Shown here one piece after another: positions 50,442 through 59,722 of a stretch of 64,000 nt of DNA (within the stretch, counting starts at the first letter, position 1; every line of letters begins with the position of its first letter). The position numbers and the translations under genes are program-made. The notes beneath the pieces are model-generated. The model did no database searches, was not told where the DNA came from, and saw only the letters and a list, made by a program, of their open reading frames with translations. The stretch is from Microbacterium elymi. GTDB lineage: Bacteria > Actinomycetota > Actinomycetes > Actinomycetales > Microbacteriaceae. The stretch is taken from positions 1,550,001-1,614,000 of the forward strand of contig NZ_CP091139.2 of the NCBI RefSeq assembly GCF_021582895.2, read 5' to 3'.

Positions 50442-51734
50442 TCACGACCGGGGGACGGGGCACACGGCCGCCTTGGCGATCGTGCTGTGGAACTGGTCGG
50501 CCGACCAGGGCAGTCCCAGCGCAGGTGCTTCGCGGTCGCCGGTGGCGGGCGCCTTCGATGCGATCGCGGCCAGCTCGCGCGCCAGGTCGACGATCGGACC
50601 GCGCCCGGCGGTCGAGTTGTTCAGCACGACCGCGACCGTCAGCCCGCTCTTCGGGTCCGAGAACGCCGCGGTCAGATACCCTGCCGTCGAGCCGTACTGC
50701 CCGACCATGGGCCCGGCCTGGACGGCGCCGCCGGCCGTGGTGAACCAGGAGGGCGAGCTCGCGGTGACCGGCAGCGCGTCGGCGAAACGGCTCTTGTCCG
50801 ACACCAGCGTCCCCCGGGCCAGCGCGCGCGCGTAGCTGCCGAGGTCGCTGATGTCGGAGACGACACCGGCATCGGTGAAGCCGAAGCTGGCCGACTGCTC
50901 GGTGATGTCGGTCTGCTTGTCGCAGACATACGCGCCGCTCTTCGACGTCTTGCCGAGGTAGTAGCCGGGCAGCGCGGTCGACGAGCCGACCACCGGGGCG
51001 GCCGCGGCCGGGTCCGGCAGTGCCGTGCTGTCCATGCCGAGCGGGTCGAACACGTGCTCGCGGAGCAGCTCCGCCGCGCTCTTGCCGCTCGCCCGCTCCA
51101 GGGCGAGGCCCAGCAGCACGTATCCGGCATCGGAATCCCGGTACGTCACCCCGGTGCGGACCTCGCCGCCGACCTGCCCGATGCCGTAGCCGACCAGCTC
51201 GCGCGGGTCCCATACGCGGTCGGGGTTGCCCAGGGACTGGCTCTTCAGCAGCGCGTTGTACGAGCCGATGCCACTGGTCCCGTCGCACAGGCTCTCCAGC
51301 GTGACATCAGCGAACCGCGGCATCCCGCCGACGTACTTCGTGATGCTGTCGCCGAGCGCGACAACGTGGTCGTCGGCGAGCGCATAGAGGACGTCGCAGA
51401 TCATCGGGCGGGTCAGCTGGCCCGCCCGGAACGTCATCTCCGGCGTCACCGCGGTCTTGCCATCCGGCTCGACCGTGCCGAGACCGGCCACCCATGACCC
51501 GCTCCACGGCGCCCAGACGCCCACGATGGCACCCGAGGCGCCGGTTGCCGCCATCGCATCGTCGACCGCGCCCGTGAGCTGATCCTGCGTGTCCGAAGGG
51601 AGGTTCTTGTCCGGAGCGAGGGTCCCCGCGCCCGGGTCGGCGTGTCCGGCCGAGCAGGCCGCGGCCACCAGGGTGATCGCCAGCACGGCGGCGGCCGACG
51701 CGATCACGCGCCTGATTCCTGAGCGGACCGGCAT
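50442..51734 (-). CDS. Serine beta-lactamase-like lipoprotein lacking the catalytic SxxK
   Basis: 430 aa, intact, ATG 51734. The lipobox VAAC (~24-27) makes it a lipoprotein. The fold is that of class C beta-lactamase/D-Ala-D-Ala carboxypeptidases: MTFRAGQLTRPMICDVLYAL where active relatives have FRIGSxTK, SLCDGTSGIGSYNALL for the HTSG region, DAGYVLLGLALERASGKSAA and MVGQYGSTAGYL. In the first motif Ser is Gln and Lys is Arg, so acyl-enzyme chemistry should be lost. It is probably a non-catalytic wall-binding or regulatory protein. Confidence 0.8.
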   Translation of the reverse strand: MPVRSGIRRVIASAAAVLAITLVAAACSAGHADPGAGTLAPDKNLPSDTQDQLTGAVDDAMAATGASGAIVGVWAPWSGSWVAGLGTVEPDGKTAVTPEMTFRAGQLTRPMICDVLYALADDHVVALGDSITKYVGGMPRFADVTLESLCDGTSGIGSYNALLKSQSLGNPDRVWDPRELVGYGIGQVGGEVRTGVTYRDSDAGYVLLGLALERASGKSAAELLREHVFDPLGMDSTALPDPAAAAPVVGSSTALPGYYLGKTSKSGAYVCDKQTDITEQSASFGFTDAGVVSDISDLGSYARALARGTLVSDKSRFADALPVTASSPSWFTTAGGAVQAGPMVGQYGSTAGYLTAAFSDPKSGLTVAVVLNNSTAGRGPIVDLARELAAIASKAPATGDREAPALGLPWSADQFHSTIAKAAVCPVPRS

Positions 51735-51868
51735 TCTCACCCCCGATGACTGTGCATATGCATTCAAACACACGCTCCCTGCGGAACCGGCGGGCATGAC
51801 CGGCCGACGGCGGTGCGTCCCGGGCGCCGGGGGCGGGCATCGAGGCGGCGCATCCGTATGGTGGAGGG

Positions 51869-52177
51869 ATGGCGCACATCTTCGAACCGGATGCCGTGGC
51901 CGGCGTCCTCGGTCACATGAACGGCGATCACGCTGATGACAATCTCCTCATCGTCCGCGCCTTCGGCGCGCCGGATGCGACCGCGGGCCGGATGACGGGG
52001 GTGGACGGCGACGCCGGCACGTGGGAGGCGACGGCGGCGGACGGTGCGACGGCGACGGTGCGCGTGCCCTGGCCGGGCGGAGCGATCAGCGAGCGGCCGG
52101 CCGTGCGCCGCGCCGTCGTGGCGGTCTACCAGGAGGCGTGCCGACGGCTGGGCGTGGACGCCCGCAGCGAGCACTGA
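51869..52177 (+). CDS. DUF2470 protein
   Basis: 102 aa, ATG 51869. VAGVLGHMNGDHADDNLLIV is the DUF2470 helix with the His residues seen in the C-terminal domain of HugZ-like heme-degrading enzymes. It lies 68 bases before the heme oxygenase gene in the same direction, supporting a role in heme handling. Confidence 0.85.
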   Translation: MAHIFEPDAVAGVLGHMNGDHADDNLLIVRAFGAPDATAGRMTGVDGDAGTWEATAADGATATVRVPWPGGAISERPAVRRAVVAVYQEACRRLGVDARSEH

Positions 52178-52211
52178 GGACGGTCACGGCATCCTCATGC
52201 CGTTTTCTTGG

Positions 52212-52230
52212 TTAGGCACGCCTTACCTTG
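52212..52230 (+). promoter_or_regulatory. DtxR/IdeR-type iron box
   Basis: TTAGGCACGCCTTACCTTG matches the 19-bp pattern TTAGGTTAGSCTAACCTAA at most positions of both arms and lies 16 bases before the heme oxygenase ATG, next to a -10-like TAGGGT. It indicates repression by iron-loaded DtxR. Confidence 0.72.
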
Positions 52231-52245
52231 AGCTAGGGTGAAGGT

Positions 52246-52899
52246 ATGAGTGAGCCGATCCCCTTCTCCACCGCGCTGCGCGAGCGCTCCAGCGGCGCCC
52301 ACAGCGGCAGCGAGCACGCCGGATTCATGGCCGACCTGCTGCGCGGCCGCGGGACGCGGGACGACTACGTCAACCTCGTCGCCCAGCACTGGTTCATCTA
52401 TGCGGCGCTGGAGGCCGCGACCGAGCGCATGCGGTACGACCCGGTCGCGGCTCCGTTCATCAGCGACCATCTGACCCGGCTGCCCGCGCTGGAGGCCGAC
52501 CTCGAGTTCCTGATCGGCGCGGATTGGCGCGAGCGGATCGAGCCGCTGCCGGCGACCGTGCGCTACGTCGAGCGGATCACGCAGGTGGGCACCGTGTGGG
52601 CGGGCGGGTACGTCGCGCACCACTACACGCGGTACCTGGGCGACCTGTCCGGCGGGCTGTACATCGGCAAGGTGATGCAGCGGCAGTTCGGGTTCGAGAC
52701 GAACGGGATCGGGTTCTACCTGTTCGACGGGATCGCCGACCCGGCCCAGTTCAAGACCGTGTACCGCGAGCAGCTGGATGCCGCCCCCTGGGACGAGGTC
52801 GAGAAGGAGCGCGTGATCGACGAGGTGCTGCTGGCGTACCGCTGCAACACCGAGCTGTTCGAGGATCTCGACCGCCGCCGCCCCGAGCGCGTGGCCTGA
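52246..52899 (+). CDS. hmuO: Biliverdin-producing heme oxygenase
   Basis: 217 aa, intact, ATG 52246 with AAGG. Opens heme to biliverdin, CO and Fe2+. Family features: SSGAHSGSEHAGFMADLLRG with the proximal His (~18), and the distal helix HHYTRYLGDLSGGLYIGKVM with the Gly-rich kink (GDLSGG). Iron acquisition from heme is supported by the iron box just upstream and DUF2470 before it. Confidence 0.96.
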   Translation: MSEPIPFSTALRERSSGAHSGSEHAGFMADLLRGRGTRDDYVNLVAQHWFIYAALEAATERMRYDPVAAPFISDHLTRLPALEADLEFLIGADWRERIEPLPATVRYVERITQVGTVWAGGYVAHHYTRYLGDLSGGLYIGKVMQRQFGFETNGIGFYLFDGIADPAQFKTVYREQLDAAPWDEVEKERVIDEVLLAYRCNTELFEDLDRRRPERVA

Positions 52900-52916
52900 C
52901 CCGCCTCCCTCCGCGC

Positions 52917-52996
52917 CGAGATCGTACGATTTGGCCGAGTGCACATCAAACTCGGCCAAGTTTGATGTGGTTTCGGCCAAATCGTACGATCTCGGG
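52917..52996. repeat. Intergenic palindromic repeat, family A, copy 3
   Basis: An almost complete ~80-bp palindrome: arms CGAGATCGTACGATTTGGCC and GGCCAAATCGTACGATCTCG at the ends, and inner GTGCACATCAAACT / AAGTTTGATGTGG. It sits between the convergent heme oxygenase and helicase genes and can fold into one long hairpin, so it could end transcription from both sides. Confidence 0.85.
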
Positions 52997-53058
52997 CAGA
53001 AGAGGGGCGGGGTCCCCGGGCGCGGAGTACGGGGGCCGAGGGGAAGCGGCGCGGCCGG

Positions 53059-54426
53059 TCAGGGCGCGGGCGCGCGCACGCCGGCCATGAACCGCTGCAC
53101 GTCCGGATCGACCTGGATGTCGCGGGGCCGCAGCGGCCGCGTCAGGTACAGCCCGTCCAGCGCGGTCAGCCGCGACAGCGCGACATACGTCTGGCCGGGC
53201 GCGAACGCCCCCGACCCGAGATCGATCACCGCACGGTCATACGTCTTGCCCTGGGACTTGTGGATCGTCACCGCCCACGCCAGCCGCAGCGGGAACTGGG
53301 TGAACTCCGCCACGATCTCACGGGTCAGCGCCTTGGTCGACGGCTCGTACGCATAGCGGAACTTCTCCCACACCGCCGGCTCCACGTCGTGCTCCTCGCC
53401 GTCGACGTCCACCCGCACGGTGCCGCCGGCGATCCGCGTGACCGTCCCGATCGTGCCGTTCACCCACCGCGGCGGCTCGCCGAACGACCCGGTGTCGTTG
53501 CGCAGGAACATCACCTGCGCGCCCACCTTCAGCTCCAGGTCGACGTCGGCCGGGTAGGCGTCACCGCGCCCGAAGTCGCCGTTGACCTCGGCGACCGCGT
53601 TCTGGGCCCGACCGGGCAGCGCGTCCAGGTACCGCTTGTTGATCGCGCTCACCCGGTCGTTGCGGGTGGCCAGCGTGATGATCGGGGTCTCGCCGTCGAC
53701 CGGCTCGGGCGGCGTGCGCGCGCCGGTGTCGTTGAGCATCTGCGCGATGTCGGCGGTCACCCGCCCGTGCCGCACGGCGTTGAGCATCGCCTTGAAGGCC
53801 GGATCGGACTGCCGATGGATGTCGCGCAGCTCGCGGATGTGCAGTTCGGCGCCGTACGTCCCGACATCCAGCAGGCCGTCCGCATCCGCCGCCGAGCCGG
53901 CCCACACGTGCGCGTCGAAGAACCAGAACGACCGGTAGTGGTCGGCGATGTACCGCGCCTCGTCGCCTCGCGGCGGCACCGGCGCCAGCTGGTACGGGTC
54001 GCCGAACATGACCACCTGCGCACCGCCGAACGGCTCGCTGCGCCGGCCTCGGGCGGTCCGCAGCGCGCGGTCCACGGCATCCATCACGTCGGCGTTCACC
54101 ATCGAGATCTCGTCGATGACCAGCGTGTCGATGGCGTTCAGCAGCTTGCGGGTGGCGTCGGTCTGGGGTTCGTCCTTGCTGCCGATCAGCCCGATCGGCA
54201 GCTTGAACAGAGAGTGGATCGTCTGCCCCTCGACGTTCAGCGCCGCCACCCCGGTGGGCGCGCACACGGCGATCTGCTTCTCGGTGTGCCGGGCGAGGTG
54301 GTTCAGCAGGGTGGACTTGCCGGTCCCGGCGCGGCCGGTCACGAACACGTGCTCCCGGGTGTCCTCGATGAGCCGATACAGCTCCTCCTGCTCGGCGGAC
54401 AGGGCGGGCGTGCTCACCCTGTCCAT
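53059..54426 (-). CDS. PIF1-like AAA+ DNA helicase
   Basis: 455 aa, intact. Walker A VFVTGRAGTGKSTLL (~30), Walker B DTLVIDEISMVNADV (~100), QVVMFGDPYQLAPVPP (motif III) and the C-terminal AWAVTIHKSQGKTYDRAVID / YVALSRLTALDGLYL UvrD-like motifs are those of PIF1/RecD2-type SF1B helicases (5'-3'). ATG 54426 or GTG 54417. A housekeeping or recombination helicase. Confidence 0.92.
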   Translation of the reverse strand: MDRVSTPALSAEQEELYRLIEDTREHVFVTGRAGTGKSTLLNHLARHTEKQIAVCAPTGVAALNVEGQTIHSLFKLPIGLIGSKDEPQTDATRKLLNAIDTLVIDEISMVNADVMDAVDRALRTARGRRSEPFGGAQVVMFGDPYQLAPVPPRGDEARYIADHYRSFWFFDAHVWAGSAADADGLLDVGTYGAELHIRELRDIHRQSDPAFKAMLNAVRHGRVTADIAQMLNDTGARTPPEPVDGETPIITLATRNDRVSAINKRYLDALPGRAQNAVAEVNGDFGRGDAYPADVDLELKVGAQVMFLRNDTGSFGEPPRWVNGTIGTVTRIAGGTVRVDVDGEEHDVEPAVWEKFRYAYEPSTKALTREIVAEFTQFPLRLAWAVTIHKSQGKTYDRAVIDLGSGAFAPGQTYVALSRLTALDGLYLTRPLRPRDIQVDPDVQRFMAGVRAPAP

Positions 54427-54501
54427 CGTAGGCGGGTCGGCGTGCGTCGATCTGCGACATTCCACAGGGGAATCCCGGATGCCCTTTCCTAGACTGGGTG
54501 C

Positions 54502-55678
54502 GTGGAGCAGCAGGCGAAGGACGCGACGGCCCCGGCGCCGTCCGTTGCGGATGCCTCGGCCCCGCCGGCCACTCCCGTGACCGCGGCACCCGCCCCGACC
54601 GGGACCACGTTCGTCGACGCGACCGTCGCAGGCGCCGACATCCCACCCCGTCGCACCCATCTGGGGCGGGATCTGACCGTCATCGTGCTGATCACCGCCC
54701 CTGCTGGGCGGCCTCGGGGTGGCCGGCTTCGCGGCCTATCGCACGCTGTACAGCCCGTCGGCGTTCGTCGAGCACTATCTGTCGCTGCTGTCCAGCGGGC
54801 ACGCGGCCGATGCGCTTCGCGTGCCCGGCGTCGCCGTCGACCGGTCCGAGCTGAAGGCGGCCGGGCTTGCCGACGACGCCTCCGACGCGCTGCGGCAGGC
54901 GGCGCTGGCCCCGCTGACCGACGTCCGGGTGGATTCCGAGCAGACCGACGCGGCCGGCTCGCACGTCACCGTCTCGTACCGGGCCGGCGGGTACGCGGGC
55001 ACCACGACGTTCGACCTCGAGCGCGCCGGGAGCATCGGCATTGTGCCGACCTGGCGGTTCTCCCGCAGCCCGCTCGCGGTGATCGACCTGACCGTGCACG
55101 GATCGATGTCGTTCCTGGTCAACGGCTTCGCGATCGACAAGCGCCAGGTCTCCCCCGCCGGCACCGAGGCCGCCCCGGCGGATGCCGTGCCGCTGCTCGT
55201 GTTCTCGCCCGGGATCTACTCGGTGCGGGTGGACACGGCCATCTCGTCCTCGTCCGGGGTGGCGGTGCTCTCGGATTCCCCGCTGAAGAACGTGCCGGTC
55301 ACGGTGCAGTCCGAGCCGACGTCGAAGTTCGTGCAGGTCGTGCAGGACCGGGTCGACGACTTCCTCACCCAGTGCGCGACCCAGCAGGTGCTCGAGCCGA
55401 CCGGATGCCCGTTCGGCTACGTGGTGCAGAACCGCATCGACGGCTCGCCGGAGTGGTCGATGGATCAGCCGCCGAAGATCGACGTGATCCCGGACGGCGA
55501 GGGCTGGGCCATCCCGCCCACCGACGGCGTCGCGCACATCGTGGTCGACATCCGCTCGATCTACGACGGCTCGCTGACCCACATCGACGAGGACGTGCGG
55601 TTCACGATGGTCGGGACCATCGACATCTCCCCGAGCGGGACCGCCTCGATCCGGGTGAGCGCGCCGGACAGCGACTGA
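54502..55678 (+). CDS. Membrane-anchored protein of unknown function
   Basis: About 391 aa with one extra C near 54703 (GCCCCTGCTG). A Pro/Ala-rich cytoplasmic N-terminus (~55), one membrane helix (LTVIVLITALLGGLGVAGFA), then a large outside beta-rich part with three to four similar modules (PSAFVEHYLSLLSSGHAADA; SMSFLVNGFAIDKRQVSPAG). FLTQCATQQVLEPTGCPFGY has two Cys that may pair. Start GTG 54502. No family recognised. Confidence 0.75.
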
Positions 55679-55717
55679 CATGCGCGGGTGGATGCCGCAT
55701 CCGCCCGCACGCACCGG

Positions 55718-57773
55718 CTACAGCCGCGCCGTACCCTCACTCTCGCGGGCGTCGCGTTCGGCCAGCGCCGCGAGCCGGGCGTTGTACTCGACCAGTTCGG
55801 CATCGCCGGTGCGGTCGGCGTTGCGATCGGCCCGGCGCTCGGCGCGGGCATCGCTCTGGCTCCATTGGATGCCGACCACGATCGCGAGGATGAGGGTGGG
55901 GATCTCTCCGATCGACCACGCGGCGCCGCCGCCGACGTACTGGTCCATCATCGGGGTGGCACCCCAGGTGCGGCCCATCGAGCCGAACCACTCGGCCACC
56001 ATCAGTCCGGACTGCATCATGATCGTGATGCCGAAGAACGCGTGCGTGGCCATCACGAGGATGAGCACCACCAGCCGCATCGCCCACGGCAGCCGGTACG
56101 GCACCGGGTCGATGCCGATCAGCGACTGGATGAAGAGGTACCCGGCGATGAGGAAGTGGACGATCATCCACTCGTGCCCGAGATGGTCGTACATCGCCCA
56201 GCGGAACAGGTCGGTGAAGTAGAAGACCCACAGCGACGCACCGAAGATCACGGCCGCCACGATCGGGTTGGTGACCACGCGCGCGAACGGGGTGTGCACG
56301 GCCCAGAGGATCCATTCCCGGGCGCCGCGGGTCTCGTCCTGCCGCTTGGCGATGGCGCGCATCGCCAGGGTGACCGGCGCCCCCGGGACCAGCAGCACCG
56401 GAATGGCCATGTTCAGCAGCATGTGCCCGACCATGTGCACGCTGAACAGGTAGTCCTGGTACGCGTTGATCGGCCCGCAGGTGACCCAGAACGGCAAGCG
56501 AGCCCGAGGATCCAGAACACCGTGCGGTACACCGGCCACTTGTCGCCGCGCCGGCGCAGGCGACGCACGCCGGCGAGGTAGAAGAAGATGCCGAAGCCGC
56601 ACACGACCGCCCAGAGCAGGTCGATGTCCCATTGGGTGAACCAGCGGGCCATGGTCAGCATCGGCGGCAGCGGGGCGCCGGTGAGGATCTCGGCGGGCGT
56701 CTGCGACAGCGGCACCTCGGCCCCCGTCGGCGGCGGCGTCCGCGACAGTGCCACGGCGGCGCCGCTGGCCACGCCCATGATGATCAGCTCGCCGACGACG
56801 AAGCTCCAGAACCGGCGGCGGGATGCGGCATCCGTGCGCATCGCGGTGATCAGGCGGGTCCGGTAGACGGCGCCGAACAGGCCGAGCAGCACGAGGGCGG
56901 CGACCTTGACGATCAGGATCGTGCCGTACCCGGAGTTCAGCCCGGCCCAGCTGCCCACCCCGACGATCGCGCGGCCGACGCCCGAGACGGCGACCACCAC
57001 GAACGCGACGAGCGCGATCGACGAGTAGCGCGAGACGACGTCGACCATGCGGTCGTGATCCATGACCGGCCGGATCAGCACCAGCAGCACGAGGCCGCCG
57101 ACCCAGACCGCGGCGCCGATCATGTGCATGACCAGCGAGGTGACCGCGATGTTGTGCGAGGCGAGGTCGCCGGAGTGGCCCTGCGTGCCCATCGGCACCA
57201 GTGCGGCCAGCGCGAGCCCGGCGGTGATCAGCGTCATCGTCCAGCCGCGCACGGCGAAGGTCAGCACAGTGAGCACCGCCCCGGCGAGGGTGGTCAGCAG
57301 CCAGGTGCGGCCGGACTCGGTGCCCACCAGCCAGCTGCCCAGCCTGCGAGCCGAACGTGTTGTCCAGCCCGACGGTCGCGTTGAAGGTGAGCACGAACGT
57401 GAGGAAGCCGGTGAGGCCGGCGGCGATCGTGAACACGGCGGCCGAGACGGATGCCGTGTTCAGCGCGATCTCGAACGGCTTCTCGCCGGCGCGGAGGGCG
57501 AACAGCGCGAGCACGAGCGTGCCGCACAGACCGGCGGCCGACAGGTTCACGACCATCGTGACCAGTGGGAGGCTCCACCGCACGAACGGCCCGGGATCGC
57601 CCAGCTGCGAGCGGCGCGGCGCCGCCGCCGTACGCGAGCGCCCAGATCGCCGTGAGCAGGGCGGCCGCGACCAGCAGCGCCGGTCCGAGCGCCCGCAGCA
57701 GGCGGGCCGGGCCCGCGCTCCCCGGGACTCCGCGCGGCGCGACGGCGCGGCGTGGAGTGAGGGTGGGGTTCAC
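55718..57773 (-). CDS. CopD/CtaG fusion (copper resistance D and cytochrome oxidase assembly domains)
   Basis: About 683 aa with three frame breaks near 57610, 57344 and 56497. N-terminal CopD-like half with nine or so helices (FTIAAGLTGFLTFVLTFNA, SLVMHMIGAAVWVGGLVLLV); C-terminal CtaG half (YLFSVHMVGHMLLNMAIPVL, YDHLGHEWMIVHFLIAGYLF, MRLVVLILVMATHAFFGITI). It moves copper across or into the membrane for oxidase assembly. GTG 57773. The second CtaG-like protein of the window, after 45202-46237. Confidence 0.9.
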
Positions 57774-57859
57774 CCCTCAAGCCTAAGCGGGATCGGGCCT
57801 GCCACGCCCCGCCGGTGAGGCCGATGTGCGCGGGCGGCGCGTGGGTCGCGATCGAATGC

Positions 57860-57893
57860 GAGAGGGGATGCCGCGGCTGCGGCATCCCCTCTC
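57860..57893 (-). terminator. Hairpin terminator of the HU gene
   Basis: A 15-bp perfect stem (GAGAGGGGATGCCGC / GCGGCATCCCCTCTC) with a four-base loop begins 11 bases after the HU stop. No U-tract, as is common in high-GC actinobacteria. Confidence 0.85.
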
Positions 57894-57904
57894 GAGCGAC
57901 CGTC

Positions 57905-58192
57905 CTACTTGACGGCGGCCTTGAGCTTGGAGCCAGCGGTCACCTTGACGCGCTTGCCTGCCGGGATCTTGATCTCGGCGCCGGTCTGCGGGTTGCGGCC
58001 GGTGCGGGCCGCGGTGGCGACCTGCTCGAACGCGATCCATCCGGGGATCGAGACCTTGCTGCCCTTGGCGACGGCCTCGGAGACCGTGGAGAAGAGGGAG
58101 TCGAGCACGCTCGAAACGACGGACTGGCTCTGGCCGGTCGCGCTGGCGATGCTCGCAACGAGTTCGGTCTTGGTGATGGACTTGTCAGCCAT
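57905..58192 (-). CDS. hup: HU-family DNA-binding protein
   Basis: 95 aa, intact, ATG 58192. [20 protein letters not shown] and the beta-arm region [21 protein letters not shown] then [20 protein letters not shown] are the HU fold. A nucleoid protein that bends DNA. No Lys-rich C-terminal tail, unlike mycobacterial HupB. Confidence 0.97.
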   Translation of the reverse strand: MADKSITKTELVASIASATGQSQSVVSSVLDSLFSTVSEAVAKGSKVSIPGWIAFEQVATAARTGRNPQTGAEIKIPAGKRVKVTAGSKLKAAVK

Positions 58193-58504
58193 ATGGTGTG
58201 TCCTCCAGACGGCGGACCGCCGTCGTTCTAAACGGAACCGAAGAAGGCCTGCCCCCGGCTGGTCTTTCAACCGCGTCGAATGTACCAAGAAACCGCGGAA
58301 TCACGCGGATTTCCACTGGTCCTGCGTGATCTTCCCCGGCGTGTCGCGCGCCGGGCGTGACTGGTGTGACTGGTGTGACTCCGGCATCCTCCCGCCGCCG
58401 GATCGGCGAGGGGCCGGGTACGCCGGTGCGGGGGCGGGGGGCCGACGGCAGGGACGCGAGAAGGCCGGAGCCCGAGGGGCTCCGGCCTTCGTCGAAAGCG
58501 TGGT
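58193..58504. other. Intergenic stretch between hup and rpsN
   Basis: No gene. It holds the hup upstream region, three CTGGTGTGA-like direct repeats (about 58360-58380) and the rpsN terminator at 58460-58490. Confidence 0.7.
58460..58490 (-). terminator. Terminator of the rpmB-rpmG-rpsN operon
   Basis: A 13-bp stem, GAAGGCCGGAGCC / GGCTCCGGCCTTC, with a five-base loop, 15 bases after the rpsN stop on the minus strand. Confidence 0.85.
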
Positions 58505-58812
58505 CTACCAGCTGGACTTGGTCACGCCGGGCAGCTCGCCCCGGTGCGCCATGTCGCGGAAGCGGACGCGCGAGATACCGAACTTCGACAGGTTGCCGCG
58601 GGGGCGCCCATCGATGACGTCGCGGCTTGCGCAGTCGCACCGGCGACGCATTGCGCGGCAGCTTCTGCAGGCCGACGCGAGCGGCTTCGCGCTCCTCGTC
58701 GGAGGCGTTCGGGTCCACGAGCTTGCTTCTTCAGCTGAGCGCGCTTCTCGGCGTAGCGGGCCACGACCTCGGCGCGCTGGTTGTTGCGCGCGATCTTGCT
58801 CTTCTTCGCCAT
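58505..58812 (-). CDS. rpsN: 30S ribosomal protein S14 (zinc-free form)
   Basis: Exactly 101 aa, the normal length of the long S14 form, once two inserted bases are removed (58725: CAAGCTC for CAGCTC; 58627: CAAGCCG for CAACCG). It starts [20 protein letters not shown] and ends [20 protein letters not shown]. No CxxC zinc motif. Third gene of L28-L33-S14. As an essential gene broken twice, it is the clearest marker that the indels are artefacts. Confidence 0.95.
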
Positions 58813-58816
58813 AGGA

Positions 58817-58987
58817 TCAGCGCTCCTCTCGGAATTCGACGTGCTTACGCACTACCGGGTCGTACTTCTTCAGCACGATGCGGTCGGGGTTGTTGCGGCG
58901 GTTCTTGCGCGTCACGTAGGTGTACCCCGTGCCGGCGGTCGAGCGCAGCTTGATGATCGGACGGACGTCCTGCGACTTCTTGGCCAT
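58817..58987 (-). CDS. rpmG: 50S ribosomal protein L33 (zinc-free form)
   Basis: 56 aa, intact. [20 protein letters not shown] and [18 protein letters not shown] are L33; the four zinc Cys are absent. ATG overlaps the rpmB stop (TGATG). In mycobacteria and streptomycetes such Cys-minus paralogues can be Zur-controlled; no obvious Zur box is seen upstream of rpmB here. Confidence 0.97.
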   Translation of the reverse strand: MAKKSQDVRPIIKLRSTAGTGYTYVTRKNRRNNPDRIVLKKYDPVVRKHVEFREER

Positions 58988-59223
58988 CAGAGCTTCACAC
59001 CCTTCGCGATCAGGTCCTGTACGACCGACTCGATGCCACGGGCGTCGATCACCTTGATGCCCTTGGCGGACACGTTGATGGTGATCTTCCGGCCGAGCGA
59101 CGGCACGAAGTAGGTCTTCTTCTGCACGTTCGGGTCGAAGCGGCGCTTCGTCCGACGGTGCGAGTGCGAGATGCTGTGACCGAAGCCGGGAACCGCGCCG
59201 GTCACCTGGCACACTGCAGCCAT
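58987..59223 (-). CDS. rpmB: 50S ribosomal protein L28
   Basis: 78 aa, intact, ATG 59223. [20 protein letters not shown] then [20 protein letters not shown] is L28 with a single Cys. First gene of the trio; a -10-like TAAACT (minus strand, 59368-59373) lies upstream. The 59224-59451 gap otherwise holds nothing recognised. Confidence 0.97.
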   Translation of the reverse strand: MAAVCQVTGAVPGFGHSISHSHRRTKRRFDPNVQKKTYFVPSLGRKITINVSAKGIKVIDARGIESVVQDLIAKGVKL

Positions 59224-59451
59224 GGTGATGTCTCCCTCTGTACCGTGAGACCGGACGGCCTCACCCAAGATCCCTTGTCTGCACCCACTCCACGAACCCG
59301 TCGTTTCCGACCGGCGAGAATGGGGAGGGTGCGAACTGCGCGCAGGAGTGCGCGCAGACAAGGAGTCAGTTTAGCACGGGGAGAACCGGCGCCCGATCAC
59401 TGCCGAGCCGAACGGCGAGAGACGGCATCCGTCCGAGACACGGGCTGGAGA

Positions 59452-59493
59452 AGCGGCGGATGCCCGGGCCGGCAGGCCGGGGCATCCGCCGCT
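59452..59493 (-). terminator. Large hairpin after the small basic-peptide gene
   Basis: The 14-bp stem AGCGGCGGATGCCC / GGGCATCCGCCGCT encloses an inner GGCC-GGCA-GGCC hairpin. It starts four bases after the stop at 59498, so it probably ends that transcript, and it may also insulate the rpmB promoter. Confidence 0.8.
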
Positions 59494-59497
59494 CATG

Positions 59498-59608
59498 TCA
59501 GCGCTTGCGCGTCTTGACGATGCCCTCGTCGGCCTTCTCCCGCTTCTGCGCACGCTTCTCCTTCAGCGTGGCCTGCGGTGCCTTCTTCGCATTCTGCTTG
59601 TCAGCCAT
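59498..59608 (-). CDS. Small basic peptide, 36 aa
   Basis: MADKQNAKKAPQATLKEKRA continues to a Lys/Arg-rich end (KREKADEGIVKTRKR). One hydrophilic helix, no Cys. ATG 59608 with GGGGA upstream; the strong hairpin directly after the stop supports a real gene. Similar tiny basic proteins are seen in Microbacteriaceae; function unknown, a nucleic-acid or ribosome-associated role is only a guess. Confidence 0.65.
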   Translation of the reverse strand: MADKQNAKKAPQATLKEKRAQKREKADEGIVKTRKR

Positions 59609-59722
59609 GGTGATACTCGCGTCCCCTTTCACAGCTGGCGGGTAGTCCCGCCGACCATAGCCGACTTTCACGAGGAAGTCACTTCCTGCCACCTGACCGG
59701 GGAATTTCTGTCGTCTCGGCCG

